From contig CP141148.1 in NCBI GenBank assembly GCA_035235625.1, positions 4,273,001-4,337,000 on the forward strand: DNA of 64,000 nucleotides, in the 5' to 3' direction. The notes below the pieces were generated by a model. The model saw only the letters and a program-made list of their open reading frames with translations, ran no database searches and was not told the origin of the DNA. Positions within the stretch are counted from its first letter, which is position 1; the number at the start of each line of letters is the position of its first letter. The position numbers were made by a program, and so were the translations under genes. Below are positions 1 to 11,724 of this stretch, in pieces. This stretch comes from Saururus chinensis. Its lineage: Eukaryota > Streptophyta > Magnoliopsida > Piperales > Saururaceae.

Positions 1-3000
1 GGAAATGATATGCCTCAAAGGTTTTCTGCTTTTAATCGTTCAGGGGAAACAATTGAGTTTCATGCATCAGATATGGATGCGGTTGGTATTATCTTTTTGA
101 GTTCTGTGGATGTTCAGATAAGGCATACTGCACTAGAATTATTACGTTGTGTTCGGGCTTTGAGAAATGATATTAAAGACCTCTTAATGAATGAGCAGCC
201 TGACCATAAGTTGAGAAGTGAAGTGGATCCAATCTCTGTCATAGATGTTTTAGAAGAAAATGGGGTGAGACATGATTCACTTCCTGTATTGTTAATTTTG
301 TTTTTGCTACTGCTAGTGGTTCACTTCTAATCTTCAATAGGTTTCAGGATGATATTGTTCAAAGCCACTACTGGGATTCTGGCCGTCCATATGACTTGAG
401 ACGAGAGTCAGATATAGTTCCTCCTGATATAACACTTCTATCCATCCTGGAGAGTTCAGACAAAATCAGATGGGCCTGCTGTCTTAGTGAGCTTGTCAAA
501 TATTCTGGTGAACTTTGCCCAAGTTCTGTGCAAGAGGCTAGGCAGGGATCTACTAAATTTATCTATTAGAAACTCTTATTTGTGTATCTATGCATGATGT
601 ATATATTAAAATATTATTGGTGGCAGGTTGGAGGTTATGCAGCGACTTGCACATATTACTCCTGTTGAATTAGGTGGGAAAGCTCATCAGTCACAAGATT
701 CTGAAAACAAACTGGATCAGTGGCTTATGTATTCAATGTTTGTGTGTGCTTGCCCACCCCATGGTAGGGAAGGTGGTACCTTCACAAGAACTAAGGAGAT
801 CTTCCATTTGATATTTCCATCTATTAAATCTGGCTCTGATGCTCAAACAGTAGGTCCATTCTAAACTATTGTCTTGCTAATAGTCGATATGTATTTGTGT
901 GTGGTACAGCTTGCACAATTACTGTTTTTTTAAATGTTTAATATTTGTTTTTAATACCACTATGAGGTAATACCCATGGCACTTTATGATATTTGTAACA
1001 TCACTGATCAATTATGAATGAACAATTTTCTGGAGCTTCCAGCATTCTCTCTTGGCTGTAACAATGGGAAACAAGACTAGATTATTGAGAATAGTTCATA
1101 CCTTTTGGACTTCAAGGGGAAGTATCTTATGGAAGTGTAGGTTGTACCCAGTGTCCACCATTGCAAAGTTCCAGCAAGTGTCTCCTCATACATGTTGGCT
1201 TAAGTAACAGGTGGTAAATGACTAGGCCATTTGTTTTTTGCCTTTTAAGTCAATCCATGGTGACTCATGGATCCATTTGACTTTGGAAAGGGCATGAATT
1301 CTAATGAATGAAGAAAAAAGGCTGTCCTCTTTATGTCCAATACAACTTCTATATGTTTCTCTATCCTATGGATATCTTAGTACTAATTGAATAATTGATG
1401 TTGTCTTTCTGGGGGCAGCATGCAGCGGTCATGGCCCTTGGCCACTCAAATCTTGAAGTCTGTGAAACCATGTTTGGCGAACTTGCATCATTTGCTGAAG
1501 AAGTTTCATTAGAAACAGAGGGAAAGCCAAAATGGAAGGTATGAATAACAAGGTATATACTTTTGATATGCTAGAACTGTTTGAAGAAACATAAAAAGTA
1601 ACTTTTGATCTGCCTGATTTACAGACGCAGAAGACTCGTCGTGAAGAGCTCCGCATTCATATTGCAAATGTTTATCGTATGGTGGCGGAGAATATCTGGC
1701 CAGGCATGCTCAGACATAAACCTATTTTTCGGCTCCATTATCTGAGATTCATTGAAGAGACAACCAAACAGATAATAACCTCACCTGCTGATAGCTTCCA
1801 AGACATTCAACCACTTCGCTTTGCATTGCCCTCTGTTTTGAGATACCTGGCTCCAGAGTTTGTGGAATCAAAATCTGACAAATTTGATCTCAGAACTCGA
1901 AAAAAACTTTTTGATCTTCTCCTTTCCTGGTGTGATGACATGCCCAATACATGGAGCCAGGATGGAATTAGTGACTACCGTCGTGAAGTGGAACGCTATA
2001 AGTCAGCTCAGCATGGTCGGTCCAAGGATTCTATTGATAAGCTCTCATTTGATAAAGAGGTGAGTGAGCAGGTGGAGGCTATTCAGTGGGCATCTATGAA
2101 TGCCATGGCTTCATTGCTATATGGGCCGTGCTTCGATGACAATGCAAGGAAAATGAGTGGCAGACTGATATCTTGGATCAATAGTTTGTTCACTGAGCCG
2201 GCTCTGAGGCAACCATTTGGTCATTCCCCAGCTGATCCAAGAACTCCGTCTTACTCAAAATATGCTGGGGATGGTGGTCGTACTACCAGTGGTAAGGATC
2301 GTCAAAGAGGAGGCCATCTGCGGGTTTATCTAGCAAAAACAGCTTTGAAGAATCTTCTCCAGACTAACTTGGACCTTTTTCCTGCATGCATTGACCATGT
2401 AAAATTTCTAGTCTATATATTGTCTCTCTTTCTTTTGCAGTAAGTAGATAGTGTGGTATCATGAAATGATGCAAACTACATTACCATTTCTGTATATGTT
2501 TTTTGTGATTATTCATCGAATGGGTCATTTGCTGAAAAAGTCGAATGAATCATGAATTTTAGCCAATCCAGCCTTGATCAGGCTGGTTGGACCTCTCCCA
2601 GTTATGGAAGAGGCCTCAGGATCAAATCCCATAGGCATACATTGTGTAAGGATGTGTGAGTCTTACCTATTAGCCCCCCAAAAAGGCTTGAAAGTACTTA
2701 TTGGTCTCCAATTACTACTTTTTTAGTAGCTACATATGGTATTCCTATTCATAACGTTTAGTCAATGTTTTATGATTTCTGCCATATCATATTCTATGAT
2801 TGTGGCTGTTTTATACAATGTCCATCTTGGTTAATTGCGACTATCAAGGGAGTGATTGCGTATCATGCTTGTGCTTTATGAAAGGGCTAGTCCCATATTA
2901 GAAGCTATCTTAGATTACCCATAGTCGTTATATTTATCAATACTACGTTTTACTCTCGTGCAGTGCTATTACTCAGATGCTTCCATAGCTGATGGCTACT

Positions 3001-6000
3001 TCAGTGTGCTGGCTGAAGTCTACATGCGCCAGGAGATTCCAAAATGTGAAATTCAGAGACTCTTGAGTTTAATTCTCTACAAGGTGGTGGGTCCCACAAG
3101 GCAAATTCGTGATGATGCCCTTCAAATGCTTGAGACCCTCTCTTCCCGTGAATGGGCTGAAGAGAGCTTAGAGGGTGGAGGTCGCTATGGAGCTGCCGTT
3201 GTTGGGGATCTCCCAGATTCTTACCAACAATTCCAGTATAAGCTCTCATGCACACTTGCCAAAGACCACCCAGAGCTAAGTGAGTTTCTTTGTGAGGAAA
3301 TCATGCAACGACAACTTGATGCAGTGGATATAATTGCACAACATCAGGTCTTAACATGCATGGCCCCTTGGATTGAAAATCTCAATTTTCAGGATCTATG
3401 GGATTCAGGCTGGAGTGAAAGATTATTGAAAAGCTTATATTATGTGACGTGGAGACATGGGGATCAGTTTCCTGATGAGATCGAGAAGCTGTGGAGCACA
3501 ATAGCTAACAAACCCAAGAACATTATCCCAGTTCTGGATTTTTTGATCACAAAGGGGATTGAAGATTGCGATTCAAACGCTTCTGCTGAAATAAGTGGGG
3601 CTTTTGCAACCTATTTTTCAGTTGCCAAGCGTGTGAGCTTGTACCTAGCGCGCATCTGTCCCCAGCGCACCATAGATCACCTGGTCTATGAATTGTCCCA
3701 GAGGATGCTGGAGGAGAGTGTTGAGCCTGTTGAAACTGTACTGTCAAATGCGGCTAGGGGAGAGCAGTCAGGAGACTATGTGTTGGAATTCTCTCAAGGC
3801 CCCACTCCGGCCCAACTTGCAGTGGTGGCAGATTCGCAACCACACATGTCGCCGTTGCTGGTTCGGGGTTCTCTTGATGGCCCACTAAGAAATGCCAGTG
3901 GAAGCCTGAGCTGGCGAACTGGTCGGAGTGTGTCTGGCCCACTTAGTCCAATGCCTCCAGATGTAAACATTGTAACAACTGCTGGCCGATCTGGGCAGTT
4001 ATTACCAGCGATGGTGAGCGTATCTGGCCCTCTCATCCGTGGCTCTACAGGGAGTCTCAGGAGTCGCCATGTTTCACGGGACAGTGCTGACTACGTCATT
4101 GACACCCCAAACTCAGGCGAGGTTGGTATTCATGTTGTTGCAGGGAACCATGGAGTCAATGCTGGGGAACTTTCTTCGGCTTTAGCTGGACAGCACCTCC
4201 ATTCTCTATCTCGTGCAGATATAGCTCTTATCTTACTTGCGGAAATTGCTTATGAGAACGATGAAGACTTTCGTGGCCACTTGCCTCTACTTTTCCATGT
4301 CATGTTTGTTTCAATGGATAGTTCAGAAGATATTGTACTTGAGCACTGTCAACATCTTTTAGTTAATCTCTTATATTCACTTGCTGGTCGGCATCTGGAA
4401 TTATATGAAGTGGAAAGTGGTGATGGTGAGAACAAGCAACAGGTTGTTAGCCTGATCAAGTATGTGCAATCAAAGCGTGGGAGCATGATGTGGGAAAATG
4501 AGGATGCCACACTCGCACGAACGGATCTCCCAAGTGCTGCCCTTTTGTCTGCGCTTGTACTTAGCATGGTCGATGCCATTTTCTTTCAGGGAGATCTACG
4601 TGAAACATGGGGAACTGAGGCTCTCAAGTGGGCAATGGAGTGCACTTCTCGTCACCTTGCCTGCAGGTCTCACCAAATATACCGTGCACTAGGACCTGCT
4701 GTTACAAGTGATACATGTGTCTCACTCCTCCGCTGCCTCCACCGCTGCCTGGGGAACCCAGTACTGCCAGTGCTTGGCTTTATGATGGAGATCCTTATGT
4801 CCTTACAAGTGATGGTGGAAAGTATGGAGCCTGAGAAAGTTATTCTCTATCCCCAGCTCTTTTGGGGTTGTGTGGCCATGATGCATACAGATTTTGTTCA
4901 TGTTTACTGCCAGGTGCTTGAGCTCTTCGCTCGTGTAATTGACCGGTTGTCTTTCAGGGATCGAACAACTGAAAATGTACTTCTCTCTTCCATGCCACGT
5001 GATGAGTTAGACACATATGGTCCTGATTCCGGCAATTTTCAGCGAACAGAGTCCAGAGCTGTAGGGGATCCTCCTCCAGAGCCCGGAAAAGTACCAGCAT
5101 TTGAAGGAGTTCAACCTCTTGTTCTCAAAGGCCTCATGTCCACTGTGAGCCATAATTCATCCATTGAAGTTCTGTCGAGAATCACGCTCCAGTCCTGTGA
5201 TTCAATATTTGGGGACCCAGAGACTCGTCTGCTAATGCACATCACTGGCTTACTTCCATGGCTTGGACTGCAGCTTAGTAAGGATTCGGTGTTTGGTATG
5301 GCATCCCCTCTCCAACAGCAGTATCAAAAGGCTTGTTCAGTTGCAGCCAATATATCAATATGGTGCCGGGCTGAGTCTCTCAACGACCTTGCTACTGTGT
5401 TTTTGGCTTACTCACGAGGCGAGGTCACAGGTGTAGATAACCTGTTTGTTAGCGTTTCTCCGCTACTCTGCGCTGAGTGGTTTCCTAAACACTCAGCATT
5501 GGCATTTGGGCACTTGCTGAGGCTACTAGAAAAAGGGCCAGTAGAGTATCAGAGGGTGATCCTGCTCATGCTCAAGGCTCTTCTGGAGCACACGCCCATG
5601 GATGCTGCCCAAAGCCCACATGTGTATGCAGTTGTATCACAACTTTTGGAAAGCACCTTATGCTGGGAAGCGCTTGGTGTGCTGGAGGCCCTCTTGCAGA
5701 GTTGTAGCAGCATGACTGGTACTCACCTTGCAGTTTACGAGGTAGGATCGGTGGATAATGTGCCTGGCACAGAGGAGAAGGTGCTGGCTACGCAGAGCTC
5801 TTTCAAGGGAAGGAGTGGGCCGCTTCAGCATGCAGTAATGGTCGCAGGATCTGGGTTTGTGGCAGCGCCAGGCACTGCTTCTGTACAGGGAGGAAGTCAG
5901 GAAGGAGGCGGGCCATCTCCAAGGGAAGTGGCTCTGCAGAACACGCGGTTGATTCTTGGTCGGGTGCTGGATACATGTGCGCTTGGGAGGAGGAGGGACT

Positions 6001-6044
6001 ACAAGAGGCTTGTGCCCTTTGTAGCAAATATTGTGAACACATGA
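1..6044 (+). CDS. FURRY/Tao3-like cell morphogenesis ARM-repeat protein, 3' part
   Basis: Large HEAT/ARM-repeat scaffold of the Furry/Tao3/PAG1 family, matching from memory the single Arabidopsis homologue (At5g15680). In animals and yeast these proteins scaffold NDR-kinase signalling and polarised growth; the plant role is inferred. Exons chosen by homology and splice sites: 1-264 (continues left of the window), 348-541, 627-849, 1419-1538, 1625-2398 and 2964-6044. Phases agree throughout, giving 1551 codons and a TGA stop at 6042-6044. Recognisable blocks are [55 protein letters not shown] and [20 protein letters not shown]. The family is about 2100 aa, so roughly 600 N-terminal residues lie outside. 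The last exon alone encodes about 1026 residues. The intron after exon 2 appears to use a GC donor. There are no internal stops, so the gene looks intact. A 3' UTR probably runs on for 100-200 bp. Confidence 0.93.
542..626 (+). other. Intron with apparent GC-AG boundaries in the FURRY-like gene
   Basis: Homology requires the protein to run ...[15 protein letters not shown]. The only junction that keeps phase ends exon 2 at the AG of 540-541 and resumes at 627 after a TGGCAG acceptor. The intron then starts GCAGGG, a GC donor rather than GT. GC-AG introns are a known minority class in plants. A sequencing error or an allele-specific change at the donor is the alternative. Confidence 0.6.
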
Positions 6045-7125
6045 CATTGGCTTTTTGTCTAGAACGTTGCCTGGATTATCATGCGTTTGATTCTTTAGAT
6101 GGAGGGGCAGGCAAGGGCTAGACTAATCAGTTTGCTTTGTAAATATGATTGGCCAAATGTAAATTGTTTGGGCCGTAAGTTTTACCAAATGGATAATTTT
6201 GTCGATATTTTAACATAGGACGGTTAAGTAGAAAGGCTAGGATATGAGGTTACATATGTTATATATAATAGTCAAGTGTATTTTATGTATCGCTGACTAA
6301 GCATCCATGCATTCAAATGATAGCTCTTCAATGTTTTTTGCTGGGAGTGTGGTAATTGCTGCCTTTCTTGGGGTTTTAAAGAAAAATGTTTCTAATTCAT
6401 TATTACAAAAGCTGATGGCCTAAACTTTTTTTTCCTTTCGAAAATGAGCTGGTTTGCAAATATTTTTTTTCTTTTTTATTCCCAAGAGATTATGACTAGT
6501 AGAAATGGGGTATAGAAAAAAGCTATCCTTCTAAAAGCATTTTTCTTCCGTCCTGGCCCTCTTGAGAGGGAGAAACTAATTCATTACCCCCTCATTGATG
6601 TATCTGGTGCCCCGAGTTCCAGGCCAATTGGGCTTCACGATATATAAGTACAAATTTAAAATATGTTTACATGCATATTTTTGGTAAAAATTTAGAAACT
6701 TCCTTGACCAATTTTTTTATGCGTAACTCCTATTTTTACACACAACTTCAATAACACCTTTTTAATTTCAAACAAAGACAAAAAAACCCACTTTTTTTTA
6801 TCCTTGTTTGCATTATTATTTAAAAATAATAATAATAAAATCTTAAGTTCACCCCTCTTACCAAGTTTAGCTTAACGGTTAAAAAAAGTGACAACCATCC
6901 TGCACTTGGCTGCAACCAGGGAGCAACCTAAAAGGCTTGACCAAGTTGAGGCAAGGCAGCATCCACCAGGTTGCAAGCTGCAGCCAGAGGTCATTGCCTG
7001 GGCTCTTAGTCGTAATCACTAGGTGGAAGGGAAACAAAAGGCAACGGGAGTCATAGTGGTTGAGGGAACGTGAAAAAGTTAGTTTTTTAATTAAAATTAA
7101 TTCTAATAAATTTTGAAATTTTCAT
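6045..7125. other. Intergenic, AT-rich, nothing recognised
   Basis: This follows the stop of the FURRY-like gene; the first 100-200 bp are probably its 3' UTR. I see no conserved coding stretch, only AT-rich spacer. A short imperfect repeat of 'ccaggttgcaagctgcagcc' type lies near 6900-7000. Confidence 0.5.
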
Positions 7126-7638
7126 GTAAAAAGAAATATATTTTTGTCTAATACTAATTTTGTTCTTTTGTATTAGGTGAATTAAAATTTGGAGTCATGT
7201 ATATTTTTTGGAATAAGATATTTGGTATTGACCCTATTTTCTATATTTTGAGGTTAGAACTATGTATTTGCTTGCCAAAAGAAAGGTTAGAAATATGTAT
7301 AGAGCATGGGGACTCCATTTTTCTCTTAATAGGAGTTCTAAGTATAGATTTATATGGTTCCAAATAACCAACATTAAATTTGGGTTTATATGGTTCCAAA
7401 GAGCCAACATTAAATTTCAAGTAAAAAGAAATATATTTTTGTCTATTACTAATCTTGTTCTTTTGTAATAGGTGAATTAAAATTTGGAGATGTATATTTT
7501 TTGGAATAAGATATTTGGTATTGACCTTATTTTCTATATTTTGAGGTTAGAAATATGTATTTGTTTGCCAAAAGAAAGGTTAGAAATATGTATAGAGCTG
7601 GGGGCGGGGCTCCCATTTTTCTCTTAATAGATGTTCTA
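7126..7638. repeat. Two-copy tandem duplication, period 295 bp
   Basis: The sequence from 7126 to about 7340 recurs from 7421 to about 7638 with only scattered differences. Both copies start 'gtaaaaagaaatatattttt' and end 'ctcttaatag..gttcta'. Between them, a 37-bp unit containing 'tttatatggttccaaa' is itself doubled at about 7347-7418. No coding content is evident. It looks like a recent unequal duplication. Confidence 0.85.
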
Positions 7639-7795
7639 GGAATCATTTGCATAGATGGCTGCCTCGGGTACACATGGAGAAACACATTACAATACATGTA
7701 TGCTTCTATCTGGAATCTTATTATAAATGGGAGCATATGGGTGGCTTCCAATCTCCAATCAACATGTAGATTTATAAGGCATACACAAATACATA

Positions 7796-7894
7796 TTCCC
7801 TCCATCCTACATTAATAATTACATTTAGTTTTTAAAAATAAATTAAGTTTATTTAAAAAAATTAAATATAACTAGTAATTTAGGACGGATGAAG
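7796..7894. mobile_element. Stowaway-like MITE, copy 1
   Basis: A 99-bp AT-rich element with imperfect terminal inverted repeats (left 'ttccctccatcctacattaa'; right end is the reverse of 'cttcatccgtcctaaattac'). It is flanked by TA on both sides. The size, TA target and C-rich terminus fit Tc1/mariner-derived Stowaway MITEs. Four related copies occur elsewhere in the window. Confidence 0.7.
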
Positions 7895-7896
7895 TA

Positions 7897-8910
7897 CTCC
7901 ACAAACACTACATTTATCAAATTCCAAGTAGATTTGGCCGCAGAATCGCTTTGAGCCCTTCCCTATGAGTACTTAATGGATTGCTTAATCTTTATTCAGT
8001 TCCGACCATCAAATTTATACCACTAAAGTATGTGGTTAATGGTGGCTTGTAAAAAGGCTAAATTAATCATGTACTGTAAATACAATGAGATGCCCAAATT
8101 CGATGCTCTACTTCTTTCTTTGTATCTCGTTCCTCCTTTTTTTGTTGTTGGCGCCAAAATTTTCTGTTATGTGCAACATCTTCTCAATCAGAACTGCCCA
8201 TTCAATGTTTGATTCACTGTATTTTCTAGGTTTCCCAGTTTTGTGGGTATTCTTTTGCTTGAATTCTTCCACTTTCACTGTTGAGTCATGACGCATCAGG
8301 GGCATGGTGGGAGCGGACCGGTGATGTCACCAAAGTATAAAAATTGCCCCTTTTAAATTCATCTTACATGCTATCATCACTAAGAATATAAACACATATA
8401 ATAATTATGTAATTAAATACATGATAATATGATAAAACAACCTTATAAAGATTATGAACTGACCTCTTCACTTTTCCAATGATTAGCCTCTAATAAAATC
8501 ATCAACGAGTTCCTTCTTTTAATTACTACATAAAATAAGCTTAAAAGAGAAATACCTTGCAAATAATATAAGGTTATGTACAAGATCATCAAAGGCTTCT
8601 TGGCATGTAATAAATAGACTGATCAGCAACAATTAATCTCTAATAACTCTACTTGAAGCAGCCATTCAGCGTGCATACATCCCTATGCAAGGTTGACACA
8701 AATTCCAAAGTAGCTATTTGAATGGGGAGGAATAATTAATGAGAGGAGAGGAGAAGGGGACGCTCCCCCTTTTCTTTGGCCAGCCACCACGTGAGAGAGG
8801 GGAGTTTCGTTGGCCATTAAAGGCATTCAATGCCTTATTTATATTGAGTAAATATTTCTCCTTATAAGTATTCAAAATAAAATGAAGCCTCATATATCTT
8901 AATTTTTGCA
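7897..8910. other. Intergenic, no gene recognised
   Basis: Mixed AT-rich sequence. Short ORFs around 8030-8300 overlap on both strands and have no recognisable domain. From about 8700 the sequence may belong to the 3' non-coding side of the Harbinger remnant that follows. Confidence 0.4.
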
Positions 8911-9660
8911 TCATACTTTCAACTGACATATAAGACAAACATCCATTATACAATTTGAAGTATAATCATTCCATATTGCATAAGAAATTTCTTTGCATAA
9001 ATTTTTTGCATGTCGATAAGCTTCATCCATTGATACAGTTGGAGGAATCACTCCTTCTAAATCTTTGTTTAATAACTCTATATCAACTTCTACAATAAGT
9101 GCATCATTCGGATCTACTCCCATAAGATAATTATGCAAAATACATCCAATCAATACTATATCAATTTATGTATCAACTTGTGTATCAATTGAATAAAATT
9201 GCTATGCTCTTGTGTGCAATATAGGAAATCGCTTATTCAACACTCCAAAAGTTCTTTTAATTACATTTCATAGAGAAGAATGTCTAAGATTGAACATTTA
9301 TCTATCATTTTCTTGTCCAGGGGATGTGTACTATCTCAAGTGATAATGTGTACTATGATATGGAGCTATAAAACCAGTTCTCAAGGCAAACCCCGCATCT
9401 ACTAAGTAATAATTTCTTGGAGAAAATAAATGTATTATATACTTAAAATTAACTTAAACATGAATTGAGCAATTTAGTTTGTCATCACCTCTTGGTACAA
9501 ATAATTTATCCTCTCTTCTTAGTGCATTATTAAATATCTTAGAATCATAAATAGACCCGCAACACCCACAGATATCAAAAGCATAATTTTTTGCGACGGG
9601 AAACAGAAAAAAAAGTAAAGACTCACGGTAAAGCCAATGTTCCAATCCGTGGTGGCGAGG
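8911..9660 (-). pseudogene. Decayed PIF/Harbinger transposase, C-terminal half
   Basis: Read on the minus strand, this carries the characteristic order of a plant PIF/Harbinger (DDE_Tnp_4) transposase. First comes a block with SIYDSKIFNNALRR (about 9500-9600), equivalent to the family's 'SASDSRVLRDA'. Then comes YYLVDAGFALRTGFIAPY (about 9345-9400), which includes the second catalytic Asp. A degraded 'NVIKRTFGVLNKRFPIL' block lies near 9230-9270, and IGCILHNYL at 9120-9153, followed by a short acidic tail. Stops and frame changes separate these blocks, and the N-terminal half with the helix-turn-helix and first Asp is not visible, so it is a dead copy. An intron between the first two blocks is possible. 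Confidence 0.75.
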
Positions 9661-9770
9661 TGGGAGGAGAGAGAGATGGGGGAGGCGAACCCTTTGCGCG
9701 ACTACTTGGAGTAGAGGAAGAAGATGGACTGCCTATGCTCCACCATGCTAAAGATGTCAAGAAAATATAA

Positions 9771-9995
9771 AGGGTCTGTTGCTTAGCATGGAGGTAAGCA
9801 TGAAGCCTCAACCCGTGGATTTTCTCCCAAAATCCACAGGTTTAGGGGTAAAAAATTTTAAGCTTTTGTTTTCATCTCTTTTCTCCTACTTTTCATTTTA
9901 CTTTCTTTTTCCACGTCTCACCAAACAAAGGAAATAGGAGGATTTTAAATAGAATCTTTTCATTTCTCTCGCTTTCTCTCAGTCTAAACAGACCC
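9771..9995. mobile_element. Tourist-type (PIF/Harbinger) MITE
   Basis: A 225-bp element starting 'agggtctgttgcttag' and ending '...agtctaaacagaccc', which are inverted repeats of each other over the outer 9-10 bp. It is flanked by TAA at 9768-9770 and 9996-9998. TAA/TTA targets are the hallmark of PIF/Harbinger-mobilised MITEs. A second small inverted repeat (gtggatttt / aaaatccac) lies near its left end. It sits about 100 bp from a decayed Harbinger transposase, but shared ends were not demonstrated. Confidence 0.7.
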
Positions 9996-9998
9996 TAA

Positions 9999-10639
9999 GT
10001 CTCTCCTCTCTTATGTTACCCTAATAGAGTAATAGGCTTAGGTTTTCCAAGTCCAATTTGTTTCTTATAATAAAGTCCACGTCTCCTACATAGTTGTGGT
10101 CCTCAACGGGCCCATTAAGTCCTAGAGCACTCCTCTTGGCCATGCCCCATGGAAGGGCCAACACCTACTTATCCATGATGACCTCACACACACGGTTACA
10201 TTAAGTTGGGTTGACAAAGTGGGTGATATGCATAATATAATTCCTAATTATATACAAGCAATACATGATATAATATATGTATATGCATGCTCAAGTGATC
10301 GGGCCGGCTATACATCTATAATATATTATAGGGTTGTGGGTTTGCCCCTACATTCTGTTGGACCTCGTGGACCCCACCAACTCATCCAAGCCGGACTAAG
10401 GGTTAAAAATGGGCCGAACCCATACCTTGAACCAACATTCACGTCTTTGCCTATCTTTCTCATCTTGGTTTTGCTCCTCTTTTCAGTTTGATTTTGCCTT
10501 GTAGTAGTGAGGAAGACAACTGGTTAGCTCTTTTGATCAACCTCATTAATTGTCAAATATGTTTAGAGTATGGTAGTACTAGTCTGCGGACCTCAGAGTC
10601 GGGAATGAGTGGGTATGTCGAGTCCAATAAGTTCTCTGG
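9999..10639. repeat. Intergenic stretch sharing a repeat with 39.9-40.0 kb
   Basis: The segment at about 10350-10433 (ttggacctcgtgg ... gcccataccttg) matches 39950-40034 loosely, about two thirds identical by eye. Both end in a 'caaca' motif. This suggests the same repeat family, possibly an antisense LTR end. Otherwise I recognise nothing. Confidence 0.3.
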
Positions 10640-10840
10640 AAATCCAAAGAGCACACAAGTTGAAAGGAAAGACTCGGAGCCTAGTGAAGGAGTTGGTGTC
10701 TGGTGGCATTAAAAAGCGGACCAAGGATACTCTTGAGCGTGACGAGATTGCTATAAAGATATGAGACTAAGAAGGCCTTGGAAGCTGAGGCTGGAATGAT
10801 AATTTAGGCTTCGGAATAACTTGTGACAAGAGGTGAGATT
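10640..10840 (+). pseudogene. Unidentified coding-like fragment
   Basis: One plus-strand frame reads HKLKGKTRSLVKELVSGGI, then KKRTKDTLERDEIAIK. After a one-base shift it continues YETKKALEAEAGM and stops. The charged, helical composition looks like host protein rather than random AT-rich sequence, and a GT follows near 10833. I do not recognise the family. It could be a decayed exon of the gene whose last exon may lie at about 17050-17243, but that link is only inference. Confidence 0.3.
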
Positions 10841-11233
10841 TAATTTTTATTTTCACTTCATGTTTGGTACTCTTATTTTAAGAAATTATATATTGGCTTG
10901 TAAGGAATATTGGAGGAGTTCCGTTAGAATGAGCCCGGCACATTCAGGTACATCGCGCATTGTCGGAGACATGCTACTCAAAGGGTAGGCAGGTTTGAAT
11001 CACTTGCATGCTCCCTCAGTAACATGCACCCGAGATGCATCAAAAGCCTCTTAACTTCTTCTTTATAAGAATCTTCAGTGTTTTTTGCAGATTACAATCA
11101 TTAATAGAGTTCTGAAGACAAATTGGAAACTTTTTCTATCCAAAAGTTGTGCATATAATATGACATTTTATAAGCAACCTCAAAAAGTGTAAGGGCAGAG
11201 CACGATCTATGTATTTAGTCTCAATATTGTATC
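10841..11233. other. Intergenic, nothing recognised
   Basis: Spacer between the coding-like fragment and the 55-bp duplication. No domain, terminal repeat or RNA gene is seen. Confidence 0.4.
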
Positions 11234-11342
11234 TTTGGGTGTTGACAACTGGCTTTATAAGTATAGAAGTGTGTTTTGTTAAACAAGTTTTGGGTGTTGA
11301 CAACTGGCTTTATAAGTATAGAAGTGTGTTTTGTTAAACAAG
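11234..11342. repeat. 55-bp tandem duplication next to the LTR insertion site
   Basis: A 54-bp unit beginning 'tttgggtgttgacaactggc' is perfectly repeated at 11234-11287 and 11289-11342. The second copy ends with ACAAG, the target duplication of the retrotransposon that starts at 11343. The perfect identity indicates a recent event. Confidence 0.9.
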
Positions 11343-11724
11343 TGATGCAGGCTGTATATGCTAATTTCAAGTATGTTGGTTGAAGCATTACATCAAGCAG
11401 CTGTATCTCATCTATCTCTTCAATAGTGCATGTCTTTGTTGAATTCTTACAAGGGTAAATAAGGAATTTACTTGTAAAATGACTTGAATATAAAAAGGGT
11501 CATCGTGTAGGGGAGGAGGAATCATTTTTTTTCTCTAGAAAAACTTCTGTTACAGAGTTCTCTGTGAATATTGGAGCTGCGTCTCCGGCTTGCCTTGTGG
11601 AGTCAAGGTGGATCTGGTGTGTTTCCAGATTGTATTTCTTTTGTTTGTTAATTGATACTTAGTCCATTCTTCCTGTTGTCAATTTGTAAAGAGAAAATTC
11701 CTTCTTCTATTATCGACGACATCA
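11343..11724 (+). repeat. 5' LTR of the Ty3/gypsy element
   Basis: It starts TGATGCAGGCTG and ends GACATCA, 382 bp long, and pairs with the 3' LTR. A TATA-like 'tataaaaaggg' lies at about 11491. Confidence 0.92.

Noticed and set aside
2570-2690. Possible SINE in a FURRY intron ('ggatcaaatccc' looks like a Pol III B box)
   Set aside because: Only one box is convincing, with no tail or target duplication.
5658-6047. 129-aa minus-strand frame under the end of the FURRY-like gene
   Set aside because: Shadow of the large conserved exon on the plus strand.
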